A stretch of DNA of 64,000 nt from Fimbriimonas sp. (GCA_031292555.1 JARLGV010000121.1:48374-112373), one strand, 5' to 3'; positions 1-8,482 are shown, counted from the stretch's first letter. Notes: a model not told the origin generated them from the letters alone. Program-made: numbers and translations.

Positions 1-882
1 ATCGACAAGGGCAGACCGGCAATGCCCAAGGAGACGTTGGATGCGGTCCGTGAGATCGGCATCGCGCTCAAGGGCCCGACGACGACGCCGATAGGCAAGG
101 GGCACACAAGCGCGAATGTAGCGCTTCGAAAGGCGCTGGACCTGTTCGCAAACGTTCGACCGACGCGTTCGCTGCCGGGCCTTAAGGGCTTCTTCTCCGA
201 CATCAACATCGATCTGATCATCGTTCGCGAAAACACCGAGGACCTCTACGCCGGAATCGAGTTTCAGCCTCATCCGGACATGGCCCAGGCGATCAAAGTT
301 ATCACGCGTCCCGGTAGCCACCGTCTCTGCCGATATGCATTCGAAATGGTGAAGAAGCAGGGACGCAAGCGGATTACCGCCGTCCACAAGGCGAACATCA
401 TGAAGTTGACTGATGGGATGTTCCTTGAAGAGTTCTATAGCATCGCCGAGGAGTATCCGGAGATCGAAGCAAGCGACATCATCGTCGACAACTGCTGTAT
501 GCAGTTGGTCACCCACCCCGACAAGTTCGATGTGCTGGTTACCGAGAACCTTTACGGCGACATTGTAAGCGACTTGTGTGCAGGCTTGGTGGGGGGATTG
601 GGATTTGCGGCAGGGGCGAACATCGGCGAGCGTTGCGCGGTATTTGAGGCCGTCCACGGATCGGCCCCCGATATCGCCGGCAAGGGCATCGCGAACCCTA
701 CCGCACTACTTTTTAGCGCATTGATGATGCTTCGGCACATAGGAGAAGGGGAGATCGCCGACCGAATCGGCGGAAGTGTCCTCAAGATGTTCTCCGAAGG
801 CGAAGTCTTGATGCGAGACATGGGCGGGTCGGCGACCACCCTGGATTATCAGGCTGAGGTTATCCGGCGCGTCTCCGCATAG
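1..882 (+). CDS. NAD-dependent isocitrate dehydrogenase (5' end outside window)
   Basis: The reading frame is open from base 1 (IDKGRPAMPKETL...), so the true start lies upstream and 293 codons are visible. The protein belongs to the isocitrate/isopropylmalate dehydrogenase family, which oxidatively decarboxylates a 2-hydroxyacid using NAD(P) in the cytoplasm. Visible family signatures are GKGHTSANVALRK near the substrate pocket, the RENTEDLYAG arginine loop, HKANIMK with the catalytic lysine, the metal-binding DNCCMQLV and TENLYGDIVSD segments, and the EAVHGSAPDIAGKG nucleotide loop. The GHTS phosphorylation-loop type sequence and overall spacing look more like NAD-dependent isocitrate dehydrogenase (TCA cycle) than LeuB; homoisocitrate dehydrogenase cannot be excluded. 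The rmlD-like gene starts 10 nt downstream, suggesting co-transcription. Confidence 0.88.
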   Translation: MDKGRPAMPKETLDAVREIGIALKGPTTTPIGKGHTSANVALRKALDLFANVRPTRSLPGLKGFFSDINIDLIIVRENTEDLYAGIEFQPHPDMAQAIKVITRPGSHRLCRYAFEMVKKQGRKRITAVHKANIMKLTDGMFLEEFYSIAEEYPEIEASDIIVDNCCMQLVTHPDKFDVLVTENLYGDIVSDLCAGLVGGLGFAAGANIGERCAVFEAVHGSAPDIAGKGIANPTALLFSALMMLRHIGEGEIADRIGGSVLKMFSEGEVLMRDMGGSATTLDYQAEVIRRVSA

Positions 883-892
883 GGGGTAATTC

Positions 893-1771
893 GTGCATAT
901 ATTGGTGGTAGGTGGGTCGGGAATGCTCGGCTCCGACGTGTGCGCCGAGGTGGCCGGTCGCGGCCACGTCTGTGAGGCGCCTTCCTCAACCGAATTGGAC
1001 ATCACCGATCCAACATCGGTGGCCTGGGTCGCGGGGAGGATGGGCAGGTTCGATTGGTGCATCAACTGCGCCGGGTATACGGCGGTGGACAAGGCCGAAA
1101 GCGAACCTCAGGCGGCCTCCGAAATCAATGCGATCGGTGCCGCCTATCTTGCCGACGCATGCGGAATGGCCGGGATCAAGCTGATCCATCTCAGTACTGA
1201 TTTTGTGTTTGACGGTCGAGCCACCGAGCCGTACCGCGAAGACGCGCCGACGCACCCGTTAAGCGTGTATGGGAAGACCAAGCGGGACGGGGAATTGTCG
1301 GTGCGAAGTGCGAACCCGAACGCTTCGGTCGTTCGAGCGTCGTGGCTCTACGGGCCAAACGGACAGTCGTTCCCTCGGACGATGATCCGAGCTTGGGAGG
1401 CAGGGAAGTCCCTTCGGGTCGTCTCTGACCAGAAGGGCTGCCCGACGTATACGGGCGACCTGGCGAGGGTACTCGTGGATATGGCGGAGGCGAACGCATA
1501 CCCTGACGTCTATCACGCTTGTGGGCCGGTGGCGACTACTTGGCACGGCTTTGCAGTGGCTACTTTGGAGGCATGGAGGCACGTGGTCGGGACAAAGCGA
1601 TCGGTGGAGGTCGAAGCGATCCCGACAGAAGACTATCCGACTCCCGCGACCCGGCCGAAGTACAGTGTTCTGGCCACCAGCAAGGTCGCATCGCTCGGAA
1701 TCGTACCGATGAGGTCGCTCGACTGTGCCCTGGCGCGGTTCGTAAGCCGACTGGCGGAGATCGGCGCCTAA
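893..1771 (+). CDS. rfbD: RmlD-type dTDP-4-dehydrorhamnose reductase / NAD-dependent sugar epimerase
   Basis: This 292-residue protein has the Rossmann start VVGGSGMLGSD and the extended-SDR active site: Ser/Thr in HLSTDFVFDG and YGKTKRDGE giving the YxxxK pair at about residues 124-128. The RmlD hallmarks CAGYTAVDKAE, YREDAP and RASWLYGPNGQ are present. RmlD reduces dTDP-4-keto-L-rhamnose to dTDP-L-rhamnose, the last step of rhamnose precursor synthesis for surface polysaccharides. Start is GTG at 893, 10 nt after the preceding stop. No other rml genes are visible in the window, so the exact nucleotide sugar substrate is inferred from the family only. Confidence 0.85.
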   Translation: MHILVVGGSGMLGSDVCAEVAGRGHVCEAPSSTELDITDPTSVAWVAGRMGRFDWCINCAGYTAVDKAESEPQAASEINAIGAAYLADACGMAGIKLIHLSTDFVFDGRATEPYREDAPTHPLSVYGKTKRDGELSVRSANPNASVVRASWLYGPNGQSFPRTMIRAWEAGKSLRVVSDQKGCPTYTGDLARVLVDMAEANAYPDVYHACGPVATTWHGFAVATLEAWRHVVGTKRSVEVEAIPTEDYPTPATRPKYSVLATSKVASLGIVPMRSLDCALARFVSRLAEIGA

Positions 1772-1791
1772 CGGTCGCCGGCAAACTCGAC

Positions 1792-1797
1792 TATAAT
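1792..1797 (+). promoter_or_regulatory. -10 promoter element (TATAAT) of the TPP riboswitch transcript
   Basis: A perfect TATAAT lies 18 nt upstream of the first base of the riboswitch P1 stem. No convincing -35 box is seen at the expected distance. Its placement right after the rmlD stop indicates that the riboswitch and pseudopilin gene form a separate transcription unit. Confidence 0.6.
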
Positions 1798-1814
1798 AGA
1801 AGAGTAAGAGACGC

Positions 1815-1911
1815 CCGCAGGGGGAGCCGAAAGGCTGAGAGTTCCAAGGCACGGTGTGCACAGGATTACCCCTTGAACCTGATCCGGTTAGTACCGGTGT
1901 AGGGATTGTGG
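1815..1911 (+). ncRNA. TPP (thiamine pyrophosphate) riboswitch aptamer
   Basis: The conserved thi-box is unmistakable: GGGGGAGCC at about 1820, GGCTGAGA at 1833-1840, then ACCCCTTGAACCTGATC followed by CGGTTAGTACCGGTGTAGGGA ending near 1906. P1 can form between CCGCA (1815-1819) and TGTGG (1907-1911). The CTGAGA core binds the pyrimidine ring and the ACCTGATC / GTGTAGGGA region forms the pyrophosphate helix in the known family. TPP riboswitches normally control thiamine synthesis or transport genes; here the next gene is a pseudopilin-like protein (1984-2796), which is odd. Confidence 0.95.
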
Positions 1912-1912
1912 A

Positions 1913-1983
1913 AGAGATCTCTCCTGTTTGAGAGCCACCTTCGCAATCGCGATCGGTGGCTCTTCGCATAAAGGGAGAATCTC
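1913..1983 (+). promoter_or_regulatory. Putative expression platform of the TPP riboswitch
   Basis: Downstream of the aptamer lies a palindrome AGAGATCTCT (1913-1922), then a perfect 9-bp stem AGAGCCACC (1931-1939) / GGTGGCTCT (1955-1963) with a 15-nt loop, then the ribosome site GGGAG at 1973-1977 ahead of ATG 1984. There is no U-tract after the hairpin, so a classic terminator is unlikely. CTCTC (1919-1923) could pair with GGGAG and mask the ribosome site, which would suit translational control. That pairing is inference. Confidence 0.5.
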
Positions 1984-2796
1984 ATGAAGCTGAACGACTC
2001 CGGATGGAAGACTGAACGTACTCAGAGCGCTTTTACGCTCATCGAATTACTCGTTGTGATCGCGATCATCGCCATCCTCGCTGCCATTCTATTTCCTGTT
2101 TTTTCGCAGGCAAAGCAATCCGCCAAGGCGATGGTGGAGCTAAGCAACGCCAAGGAGATCGGCCTAGCTTACAAGCTATATCTCAATGATACGGACGACA
2201 CGATGCCCATCTTCTACGCTTACAACAGCGCACCTCCCAGCGGCGTGGCCGGGCACAAGGGAACCGAGCTGCTCCTTTTGACCTACACTGCGAACAAGCA
2301 GATCTTCGACAGCCCACTCGATACTGGGGGACCCTATCTCGCTGCAGACCCCGGTTTGCTGTCGGCAGGAGGATCGTACACGTCCTACTGGCAAGCCTAC
2401 GGCACGTCCTTCCGGTTTGACCACTGCATGTTCTCGACGGTTGCCGGCGAATCCAGTCAGAACAACATAACCTACACCACGACAGATATCGTAAACGAGG
2501 GATCGGTCGAATATCCGTCCGACACGCGCGTCATTCGGATCGAGATGTTTCCTTTCTTTGCCGCCCAATACGATCCAGGTTGTGCCATTTACGGCTACGA
2601 TTGCAGTCCGGTCAGCTACTACAAGCAATGGGACTCGGTTGGCGGTTCCATGATCTTCAGTGACAGCCATGCCAAGAAGATCACTACCTCGGGTCAGTTC
2701 AACAACGCGATGGTCGACCCCGCGGGACACCGATCCGGCGACCCAAGTAGCGATCCGAACGCATGGTCCGGAACCTGGTACAGCCTGTGTGATTGA
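1984..2796 (+). CDS. Pseudopilin-like secreted protein with prepilin N-terminal cleavage/methylation motif
   Basis: This 270-residue protein begins with a short basic leader followed by AFTLIELLVVIAIIAIL at about residues 18-34, the type IV prepilin/pseudopilin signal cut before the Phe by a PilD-type peptidase, with Glu5 present. The following hydrophobic helix and FPVFSQAKQSAK match the DUF1559-like pseudopilins abundant in Planctomycetes and Armatimonadota. The C-terminal part has SMIFSDSHAKKI, reminiscent of the H-X9-DG end motif of that family. These proteins are thought to be exported and surface associated; no specific role is known. The ribosome site GGGAG sits 6 nt before ATG. It follows a TPP riboswitch, which is unexpected for such a protein. 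Confidence 0.85.
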   Translation: MKLNDSGWKTERTQSAFTLIELLVVIAIIAILAAILFPVFSQAKQSAKAMVELSNAKEIGLAYKLYLNDTDDTMPIFYAYNSAPPSGVAGHKGTELLLLTYTANKQIFDSPLDTGGPYLAADPGLLSAGGSYTSYWQAYGTSFRFDHCMFSTVAGESSQNNITYTTTDIVNEGSVEYPSDTRVIRIEMFPFFAAQYDPGCAIYGYDCSPVSYYKQWDSVGGSMIFSDSHAKKITTSGQFNNAMVDPAGHRSGDPSSDPNAWSGTWYSLCD

Positions 2797-2854
2797 CAAG
2801 TGAATACGGCACGCAACCAGTGAATGGCTGCGTGCCGTATGGCTCCATTGGGAC

Positions 2855-3442
2855 TTACTGAGCCTTTGGTGCGTCGATGGCGGCCGGGTCTTTCGTATGG
2901 TCGGCGCCCTTTGCCGAGTAGGTAGCCGGATCGGCTTTCAACTTGGCGAGGCAGTTGGCGCAGCAGGTGTAATATCGAGTCGTACCGATGTCGACATAGC
3001 CTCCTGCTGAAGCGTAGTTCTTGATCGCTTCGCCGGCGACAACGCAATACAGCACTTCCTTCGTCGGCTTCTGCTTGACGAAATCCTTGGGATTGGCTTC
3101 AAACTTGGCTTTCTCGTCCGCGGTGGCGAACAAGTAGCGGGTGCCCTTGTAGTCGCTTGAACCGCCAGCCGCGTTCTTGGGCTCGATTCGCTTGTTGCTG
3201 ACTGGATCGAATAGGAAGATGCCGACCGTCTTGCCTTTCAGCTTGTCGCTCTTGAGAGCGGCAGCGGGATCCTTCTTGAAACCATCGGGGCAGCCGCCGC
3301 AGCACATCGAATAGCGCGTGCCGGCAAAGTCGATGCTGGCAAACGGAACGCTAACCTCTTCGGCAGTCATGGGACACACAACTGGCTTCGCATCCTGACC
3401 GGACGTCACGATCGCAAAGCCCAATGCTAGGGAAAGAATCAT
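2855..3442 (-). CDS. Secreted protein with two YHS/TRASH-like metal-binding domains
   Basis: The 195-residue product starts with a short signal peptide (MILSLALGFAIVTSGQ). Two similar halves follow: VVCPMTAEEV ... RYSMCCGGCPDGFKKDP (about residues 21-60) and VLYCVVAGEAI ... RYYTCCANCLAKLKADP (about residues 130-180). The pattern of an N-terminal Cys and a CCxxC cluster after a RY(S/Y) strand resembles the YHS/TRASH fold, which binds transition metals such as copper. Function is therefore possibly periplasmic metal binding or sensing; this is inference. A strong Shine-Dalgarno AGGAGG precedes the ATG. The gene is monocistronic and convergent with the pseudopilin gene. Confidence 0.7.
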   Translation of the reverse strand: MILSLALGFAIVTSGQDAKPVVCPMTAEEVSVPFASIDFAGTRYSMCCGGCPDGFKKDPAAALKSDKLKGKTVGIFLFDPVSNKRIEPKNAAGGSSDYKGTRYLFATADEKAKFEANPKDFVKQKPTKEVLYCVVAGEAIKNYASAGGYVDIGTTRYYTCCANCLAKLKADPATYSAKGADHTKDPAAIDAPKAQ

Positions 3443-3582
3443 TTGGAGGCCTCCTAATACCTAAGTTAATCTACACTATTTTGTATGGGATTGAGGAGGG
3501 TTTTGACCTTATAGAAGGTCTTGGCGTCTCACTATCCAACCTAGAGAATCACGGACGCGGAGACAATATGGGGTCCTTGGGC

Positions 3583-4398
3583 CTATTCGACGACGGCGCC
3601 GAACTTTCGGGTTCGCCGTTGATACGTCAATACGGCGCAGAGTAACTCAGGGGCAGAGAACTCTGGCCAAGGGACCTCGGTGACGAATAATTCGCAGTAG
3701 GCGGATTGCCAGATTAGGAAGTTGCTCCAGCGCATTTCACCTGCGGTACGGATCATCAGGTCCGGTTCCGGATGGTTCGGATTGTACAGGTGCTGGGATA
3801 TCAGATTCTCCGTAACTTCGTCAGTGGATGTTCCGGCGGCAATCAGTGCCTTGACCGCATCGACGATCTCTGCCCTACCGCCGTAATTGACGGCGAGGGT
3901 GAAGGTTATGCCGGTGTTGTTTTGCGTCGTTTCGATACCATGCTCCAGCGCCTTCTGAAGGCCCGACGGAACTTGGTCGGTGCGCCCAGCGACGCATACA
4001 CGCACATTGTTGTGGTGCATGGCGCGAAGTTCGTCTCTTGCCGCCGTCTCGATCAGCTTCATGAGGCCGGCAACTTCGTCTTCCGGACGCCGCCAATTCT
4101 CGGCCGAGAAGGCATAGACGGTGAGATAACGGATACCCAGCTCACTGGCATCGAGAAGGACCCTGCGCAACGTCTTGTACCCTTCGCGGTGACCGAGAAG
4201 GCGCGCCAGCCCTTTTTTTCTTGCCCATCGTCCATTGCCGTCCATGATGATAGCGACATGGGCAGGTAAGGCGTCGAGGTTGATTCCCAGCTCCAGTGCC
4301 TTCGTTTGAATGGCGTTTGCCGGACGTCGGCCAGCCGCAGGTTCGAGCGGGGATGCTATCCGGGCGCGGGCCGGGCTGGATTGATCGTTTTTTGGCAA
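3583..4398 (-). CDS. uppS: Isoprenyl transferase (undecaprenyl diphosphate synthase)
   Basis: This 271-residue cis-prenyltransferase builds undecaprenyl diphosphate, the lipid carrier for peptidoglycan, from FPP and IPP. The signature HVAIIMDGNGRWARKKG carries the catalytic Asp; LLGHREGYKTLRRVL, YAFSAENWRRPEDEV and the C-terminal PEPDLMIRTAGEMRWSNFL are all present and in order. The first 35 residues are an unusual extra, Pro/Ala/Arg-rich segment. The start is TTG at 4398 with AAAGGA upstream. It lies downstream of rpsB-tsf-pyrH-frr on the same strand, a common bacterial arrangement, separated from frr by a strong hairpin. uppP at 41765 is the recycling partner. Confidence 0.95.
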   Translation of the reverse strand: MPKNDQSSPARARIASPLEPAAGRRPANAIQTKALELGINLDALPAHVAIIMDGNGRWARKKGLARLLGHREGYKTLRRVLLDASELGIRYLTVYAFSAENWRRPEDEVAGLMKLIETAARDELRAMHHNNVRVCVAGRTDQVPSGLQKALEHGIETTQNNTGITFTLAVNYGGRAEIVDAVKALIAAGTSTDEVTENLISQHLYNPNHPEPDLMIRTAGEMRWSNFLIWQSAYCELFVTEVPWPEFSAPELLCAVLTYQRRTRKFGAVVE

Positions 4399-4547
4399 GT
4401 TCAGATTTCCTTTAGGTTGGTTTGGACATTCCTTTGGCGATTACTTGTTCGATCACCCTGGGCGTCGTCTTTGGCGGGCCCGCTCCAGCACTTCGGCCCG
4501 ACCTTTTGGGATATGTTCCGCCAGAATCGGACTCTGATATGGTGTTG

Positions 4548-4573
4548 GCGGCCGGTTGTTGTCAACCGGCCGC
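4548..4573. terminator. Strong hairpin between frr and uppS
   Basis: A perfect 11-bp stem GCGGCCGGTTG / CAACCGGCCGC with a 4-nt loop lies 19 nt beyond the frr stop. On the minus strand it has no U-tract; the ATTTT run is on the other side. It may act as an attenuator or processing site between frr and uppS rather than a full terminator. Confidence 0.5.
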
Positions 4574-4592
4574 ATTTTCGTTCGGACGAAGT

Positions 4593-5153
4593 CTAGACGG
4601 CCATCAATTCGGCCTCTTTGGCCTTTCCAAGATCTTCCGCCTTCGTGATGCTGCTATCCGTAATCTTCTGGATCTTCGCTTCGTTGGCTTTCACGTCGTC
4701 CTCGGTGATTTCCTTCTTCTTCTCAAGCGCCTTCAGATGCTCGATCGCATCACGGCGAACATTCCGGATGGCGACCCGGCCGAGTTCGGTTCGGCTGTGG
4801 ACTTGCTTCACCATGTCCTTGCGCCGCTCTTCCGTCATCTGGGGAAAGGTCAAGCGAATCCCGCTGCCATCGTTGACCGGATTGATGCCGAGATCGCTTT
4901 TGAGGATGGCTCGTTCGATCGTCGGGGTCATATGTTTGTCGTAAGGCTGAATGAGTAGCTGACGAGGCTCAGGGATGCTAACGTTGGCGATCTGGCTGAT
5001 CGGGGTCTCGACGCCGTAGTATTCGACGTGGACCCGCTCCAGCACCGCCGGAGACGCACGTCCGGTCCGGTAAGTGGAGAAATCGTGCTTCATCGCATCG
5101 AGGGCAGATTGCATCCGATGCTCGGCGTCGTTGAGAATATCTTGAACTGCCAT
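4593..5153 (-). CDS. frr: Ribosome recycling factor
   Basis: The 186-residue length is typical for RRF, which splits post-termination ribosomes together with EF-G. Family segments visible are MQSALDAMKHDFSTYRTGRASP near the N-terminus, YYGVETPISQIANVSIPEPR, IQPYDKHM, LGINPVNDGSGIRLTFPQMTEERRKD and the helical C-terminus. The ATG has GGAGG 7-8 nt upstream. The gene begins 1 nt after the pyrH stop, so the two are almost certainly co-translated within the rpsB-tsf-pyrH-frr cluster. Confidence 0.97.
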   Translation of the reverse strand: MAVQDILNDAEHRMQSALDAMKHDFSTYRTGRASPAVLERVHVEYYGVETPISQIANVSIPEPRQLLIQPYDKHMTPTIERAILKSDLGINPVNDGSGIRLTFPQMTEERRKDMVKQVHSRTELGRVAIRNVRRDAIEHLKALEKKKEITEDDVKANEAKIQKITDSSITKAEDLGKAKEAELMAV

Positions 5154-5154
5154 G

Positions 5155-5883
5155 TTATTCGCCTCCTACTAGTGTGCCCGTCGCACCACCGACTGCCGCG
5201 TCGACGAGGCTGCCGGGCTGGTTGAAATCTAAGACAATAATTGGGAGTTTATGTTCGCGACACATTGTGAACGCGGTTTGATCCATGACTCCCAACCGCT
5301 GTTCGATTGCTTCGCTGAACTCCAGGGTGTCGTACCGTACCGCATCTGAGTTCTTGTTCGGGTCTTTGTTATAGACCCCATCCACTTTGGTTGCTTTGAT
5401 CAGCACCTCGGCGTCGATCTCCAGTGCCCGCAGAACTGCGGCGGTATCGGTCGTGAAATAGGGATTGCCCGTTCCAGCGGCAAAGACGACGACTCGTCCT
5501 TTTTCCAGGTGACGGATTGCCCGCCGCCGGATGAACGATTCGGCGACTTGGGCAACGTTTACTGCGCTTTGAACCCGAGTCGCAACGCCCGAGCTTTCAA
5601 GTGCCGATTGGAGCGCAAGGGCGTTCATTAGAGTGCCCAACATTCCCATTTGGTCGGCAACGGTTCGATCGATACCGCCTTCGGCGGAGAATGTCTCACC
5701 GCGAATGAAATTGCCGCCTCCAACCACGATCGCCACCGCGACCCCCGCATTGATCACCTTCGCGATTTCCTCCGCGATGAAACGGAACGTCTTGGGATCG
5801 AGACCTTGCTCGTAAGAACCCGCCAGGGCCTCTCCGCTCAGTTTGATGAGTACGCGTTTGTAGGGTCTGCGTTGGATATTCAT
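5155..5883 (-). CDS. pyrH: UMP kinase
   Basis: This 242-residue amino-acid-kinase-family protein phosphorylates UMP to UDP. Visible motifs are KRVLIKLSGEAL at the N-terminus, IVVGGGNFIRG, DQMGMLGTLMNALAL, FAAGTGNPYFTTDTAA and KATKVDGVYNKDP, all diagnostic of bacterial PyrH. No clear Shine-Dalgarno precedes its ATG, unlike frr. It lies 141 nt downstream of tsf and directly before frr in a conserved translation-linked cluster. Confidence 0.97.
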   Translation of the reverse strand: MNIQRRPYKRVLIKLSGEALAGSYEQGLDPKTFRFIAEEIAKVINAGVAVAIVVGGGNFIRGETFSAEGGIDRTVADQMGMLGTLMNALALQSALESSGVATRVQSAVNVAQVAESFIRRRAIRHLEKGRVVVFAAGTGNPYFTTDTAAVLRALEIDAEVLIKATKVDGVYNKDPNKNSDAVRYDTLEFSEAIEQRLGVMDQTAFTMCREHKLPIIVLDFNQPGSLVDAAVGGATGTLVGGE

Positions 5884-6024
5884 GGTTGTGGGGAGATGCG
5901 TGCCTCTCTAGATTACCGACTGAATCCGAAGGATGTGGATTCTAGCAGCCGGTAACCGCCGATTCGAGAGCGGAGAACAGATTTGGAGGAGTCCCTTCCA
6001 GTTGGATGGAACTCCTGGTTTCGC

Positions 6025-6828
6025 TTAGGCTTGGCCGACCGCGAGGTAGGCAAACCCGGTGAGTTGGGTGCCCTTGGCTTCTTCGGCAAGGAACTGAGCG
6101 ACGCTCTTGGACGGATCGACGTAGTAGGGCTGCTCGACGAGCACGGCTCGCTTGATGAACTCCTTGTTGACGCGGCCTTTGGCGATGTTGCGGGCCAGAT
6201 TCTCGTCTTTGCCCTCGTTGATCGCGCGCTGAGTCTCGATCTCGATCTCCTGGTCCAACTTGTCCTGGGACAGGTCTTCCTTCTTGAGAACGTCGGGCGG
6301 GAAGGCAACGACCTGCACGGCGACTTTGTGGACCGCATCGCTGACGGCGCCTTCGCTCGTTACGACCGAACCCTTGGTCTTGTCGTGGTGGACGTAGGTC
6401 GCGATCGGGTTGGCCGAGGTAAATCGTACGCCCTTGGAAAGCTTGATGTTCTCGCGGATCTTGCCGACGGCGGCTTCCACGATCTCTTTCACCTTCGCGG
6501 GATCGACTACCTCGTTGTCGCGATAGATCTCAGCGAGGCCCTGAGCGATTGCGATGAAATCTTCGTTTCGAGCGACGAAGTCAGTCTCGCTCTCAAGCAC
6601 GATCGCGCCGACCGTCTTGCCGTCCTCAGACGACGCAATTGCGACCACGCCGGCCGCAGTGGAACGGTCGGATCGCTTGGCAGCGGCTGCCTTGCCCTTC
6701 TCGCGCAAAATGTTCTTTGCCTTATCGAAGTCTCCCTCGGATTCGTCCAGCGCGGCCTTGCACTCCATCATGGGTGCATCGGTGTCCTCACGCAGTTTTT
6801 TGACGTCCTGTGCAGAGTAATTCGCCAT
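6025..6828 (-). CDS. tsf: Translation elongation factor Ts
   Basis: EF-Ts, the EF-Tu nucleotide exchange factor, here 267 residues. The start was set at ATG 6828 (MANYSAQDVKKLRE) because AGGAG lies about 9 nt upstream and the family begins this way; the longer frame adds an unlikely MPDPNNRRTNH. The N-terminal UBA-like domain contains APMMECKAALDESEGDFDKA, followed by SETDFVARNEDF, which contacts EF-Tu, and the dimerisation region with the coiled coil. It follows rpsB in the usual order. Confidence 0.97.
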   Translation of the reverse strand: MANYSAQDVKKLREDTDAPMMECKAALDESEGDFDKAKNILREKGKAAAAKRSDRSTAAGVVAIASSEDGKTVGAIVLESETDFVARNEDFIAIAQGLAEIYRDNEVVDPAKVKEIVEAAVGKIRENIKLSKGVRFTSANPIATYVHHDKTKGSVVTSEGAVSDAVHKVAVQVVAFPPDVLKKEDLSQDKLDQEIEIETQRAINEGKDENLARNIAKGRVNKEFIKRAVLVEQPYYVDPSKSVAQFLAEEAKGTQLTGFAYLAVGQA

Positions 6829-6919
6829 GTGATTTGTTCTCCTGTTGTTTGGGTCCGGCATTCGAAGTCAGGGCTCGGGATCGTAACGACCCGAACCCTA
6901 GTCCCTTCGAATTCGGATG
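6829..6919 (-). other. rpsB-tsf intergenic with hairpin
   Basis: The gap contains an imperfect inverted repeat, GGGCTCGGG ... CCCGAACCC (around 6872-6900), between the rpsB stop and the tsf ribosome site. It could act as an attenuator between the two genes. No U-tract is seen. Confidence 0.35.
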
Positions 6920-7729
6920 TTATTCTTCTTCGGCGCCGAAGGCTCGAAGAAGCTCCGCGTCGAGCGGAGTGGCGGCGTAGTCGAGGTTCGATTCCACTTC
7001 GGAGATATCTTCGCCTTCGGTAATCGTGCCCTCAGTTATGGCATCGCTCAGCGGGCGGGCTTCGAGGATGACGTCGCTCACCTTTTGAGTCACAAGCCGA
7101 ATGGCACGGATCGCGTCGTCGTTGCCGGGAATCACCACGTCGGCCAAGTCGGGGTCGCAGTTGGTATCGACGATCGCCACGATCGGGATGCCGAGCTTGC
7201 GAGCTTCCTTGACGGCGATCGATTCCTTGTTCAGGTCTACGATGAACATGATCGTGGGCGCCGCCGACATGTTGCGGATGCCGCCGAGGAACTTCTGGAG
7301 CTCATCTCGCTCTTCGCGACGCTTCAGAGCCTCTTTCTTGGGCAGACGGTCGAAGTAACCCTCGACCTCCATGCGATCGAGTTCCTTGAGGCGACCCACG
7401 CGTCCCTGAATGGTCTTCCAGTTGGTGAGGGTTCCGCCAAGCCATCTCTCGCTGATGAAATACTGTCCGCTGCGCTCGGCTGCTTCTTTAACCGCTGCTT
7501 GAGCTTGCTTCTTGGTACCCACGAAGAGGACGGTTCCGCCGTCTTCGACTACTTTCTTGACGTAGTTGAGGGCATCCTCAAACAGCTTGATCGTCTGATG
7601 CAGATCGATGATGTAAATGCCGTTGCGAGCGCCGTAAATGTAGCGCTTCATTTTCGGATTCCAACGCCGCGTCTGGTGTCCGAAGTGGACGCCGGATTCC
7701 AACAGCTCCTTCATGCTGAGCTGAGCCAT
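6920..7729 (-). CDS. rpsB: 30S ribosomal protein S2
   Basis: This 269-residue protein has the S2 signatures [55 protein letters not shown] and the C-terminal [13 protein letters not shown] ... [11 protein letters not shown]. The start is placed at ATG 7729 with GGAGG 6 nt upstream; the open frame continues upstream but the extra 66 residues are not S2-like. It heads the rpsB-tsf-pyrH-frr cluster. The C-terminal extension is acidic, ending in GAEEE. Confidence 0.97.
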   Translation of the reverse strand: MAQLSMKELLESGVHFGHQTRRWNPKMKRYIYGARNGIYIIDLHQTIKLFEDALNYVKKVVEDGGTVLFVGTKKQAQAAVKEAAERSGQYFISERWLGGTLTNWKTIQGRVGRLKELDRMEVEGYFDRLPKKEALKRREERDELQKFLGGIRNMSAAPTIMFIVDLNKESIAVKEARKLGIPIVAIVDTNCDPDLADVVIPGNDDAIRAIRLVTQKVSDVILEARPLSDAITEGTITEGEDISEVESNLDYAATPLDAELLRAFGAEEE

Positions 7730-7997
7730 AATTTGCCTCCAGGTTTTTCCGCCGAGCCGGTTTGGTTTTTGCGCTGACAACCCCTCCAAGAAGGGACCCG
7801 GCCGCGCAACCGAACTCGTGTGTATTGGGTTTGCGGGATCGATTATACCCGCAGCGGGGAAATAGCGACTTAACGCCAATTTCCAGAGCGGCATCGCCTC
7901 TTGCGGACCTTCGCGGCCCGTTGCCACTCTTTGCGAAAGAGTAGAGGCTTACTCAAAGGAGAGGCAAGGAGGCGAAGGCACGCAAAGGAGCGGCGGG
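7730..7997. other. rpsB upstream region, no gene seen
   Basis: These 268 bases hold the upstream leader of rpsB and the 3' flank of the DinB-like gene. Short GC-rich inverted repeats such as CCCGCAGCGGG (about 7850-7860) are visible. No known ribosomal-protein leader motif could be recognised and no convincing ORF is present. Confidence 0.4.
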
Positions 7998-8429
7998 TCA
8001 GTGGTTGTAGATGCTGTAAGGGTTCCAGGACGGATCGACGGCAATTCGAATCAGCGCGATCTGGCCGACGTGGTACGCATCGTGATTCACGATGAAGCCT
8101 GAGCCTTCCATGATCGTCTTCTCATCGTCCGACGTCTGCACAATGACGATCGCCTTGGCGCGCAAATCCTTGAAAAGCGCCGTTAGGCTTGGCCAGGAAG
8201 TGTCTTCCACCTTGTATGTGCCCCATTCGTGGGAAACGCCACGTGACATCTCTTCCAGCGCGGTGTACACCTCGCACAGATGTTCGACCTGTTCGCGAAT
8301 CGACATGGCGGTTGGGACCACCTTGTGATCCAAGTGGGCTTCGTCGACGCCTTCCAGCACCATTGTCAGTTGGTACGTCACATCGTCGATCTGTTTGTCC
8401 AGTAGTGCGCGCGCAGTCATGATGGCCAC
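7998..8429 (-). CDS. DinB-like four-helix-bundle protein
   Basis: A 143-residue all-helical protein that matches the DinB/YfiT-like superfamily. Three potential metal-binding histidines occur at the expected places: one in REQVEHLCEVY (helix 2) and two in NHDAYHVGQIALIR (helix 4). Known members bind a divalent metal and some are thiol transferases, but most are of unknown function. The frame can start at GTG 8429 (MAIM...) or ATG 8420 (MTARALL); neither has a clear ribosome site. It is divergent from aat. Confidence 0.75.
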   Translation of the reverse strand: MAIMTARALLDKQIDDVTYQLTMVLEGVDEAHLDHKVVPTAMSIREQVEHLCEVYTALEEMSRGVSHEWGTYKVEDTSWPSLTALFKDLRAKAIVIVQTSDDEKTIMEGSGFIVNHDAYHVGQIALIRIAVDPSWNPYSIYNH

Positions 8430-8482
8430 AATCTACCCATAATTGGACCAATGATCATTCAATTGGAGATGGCCTAATCAGC

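Noticed and set aside
5983..7023. 346-codon plus-strand frame
   Set aside because: Antisense to tsf, which is certain from its motifs.
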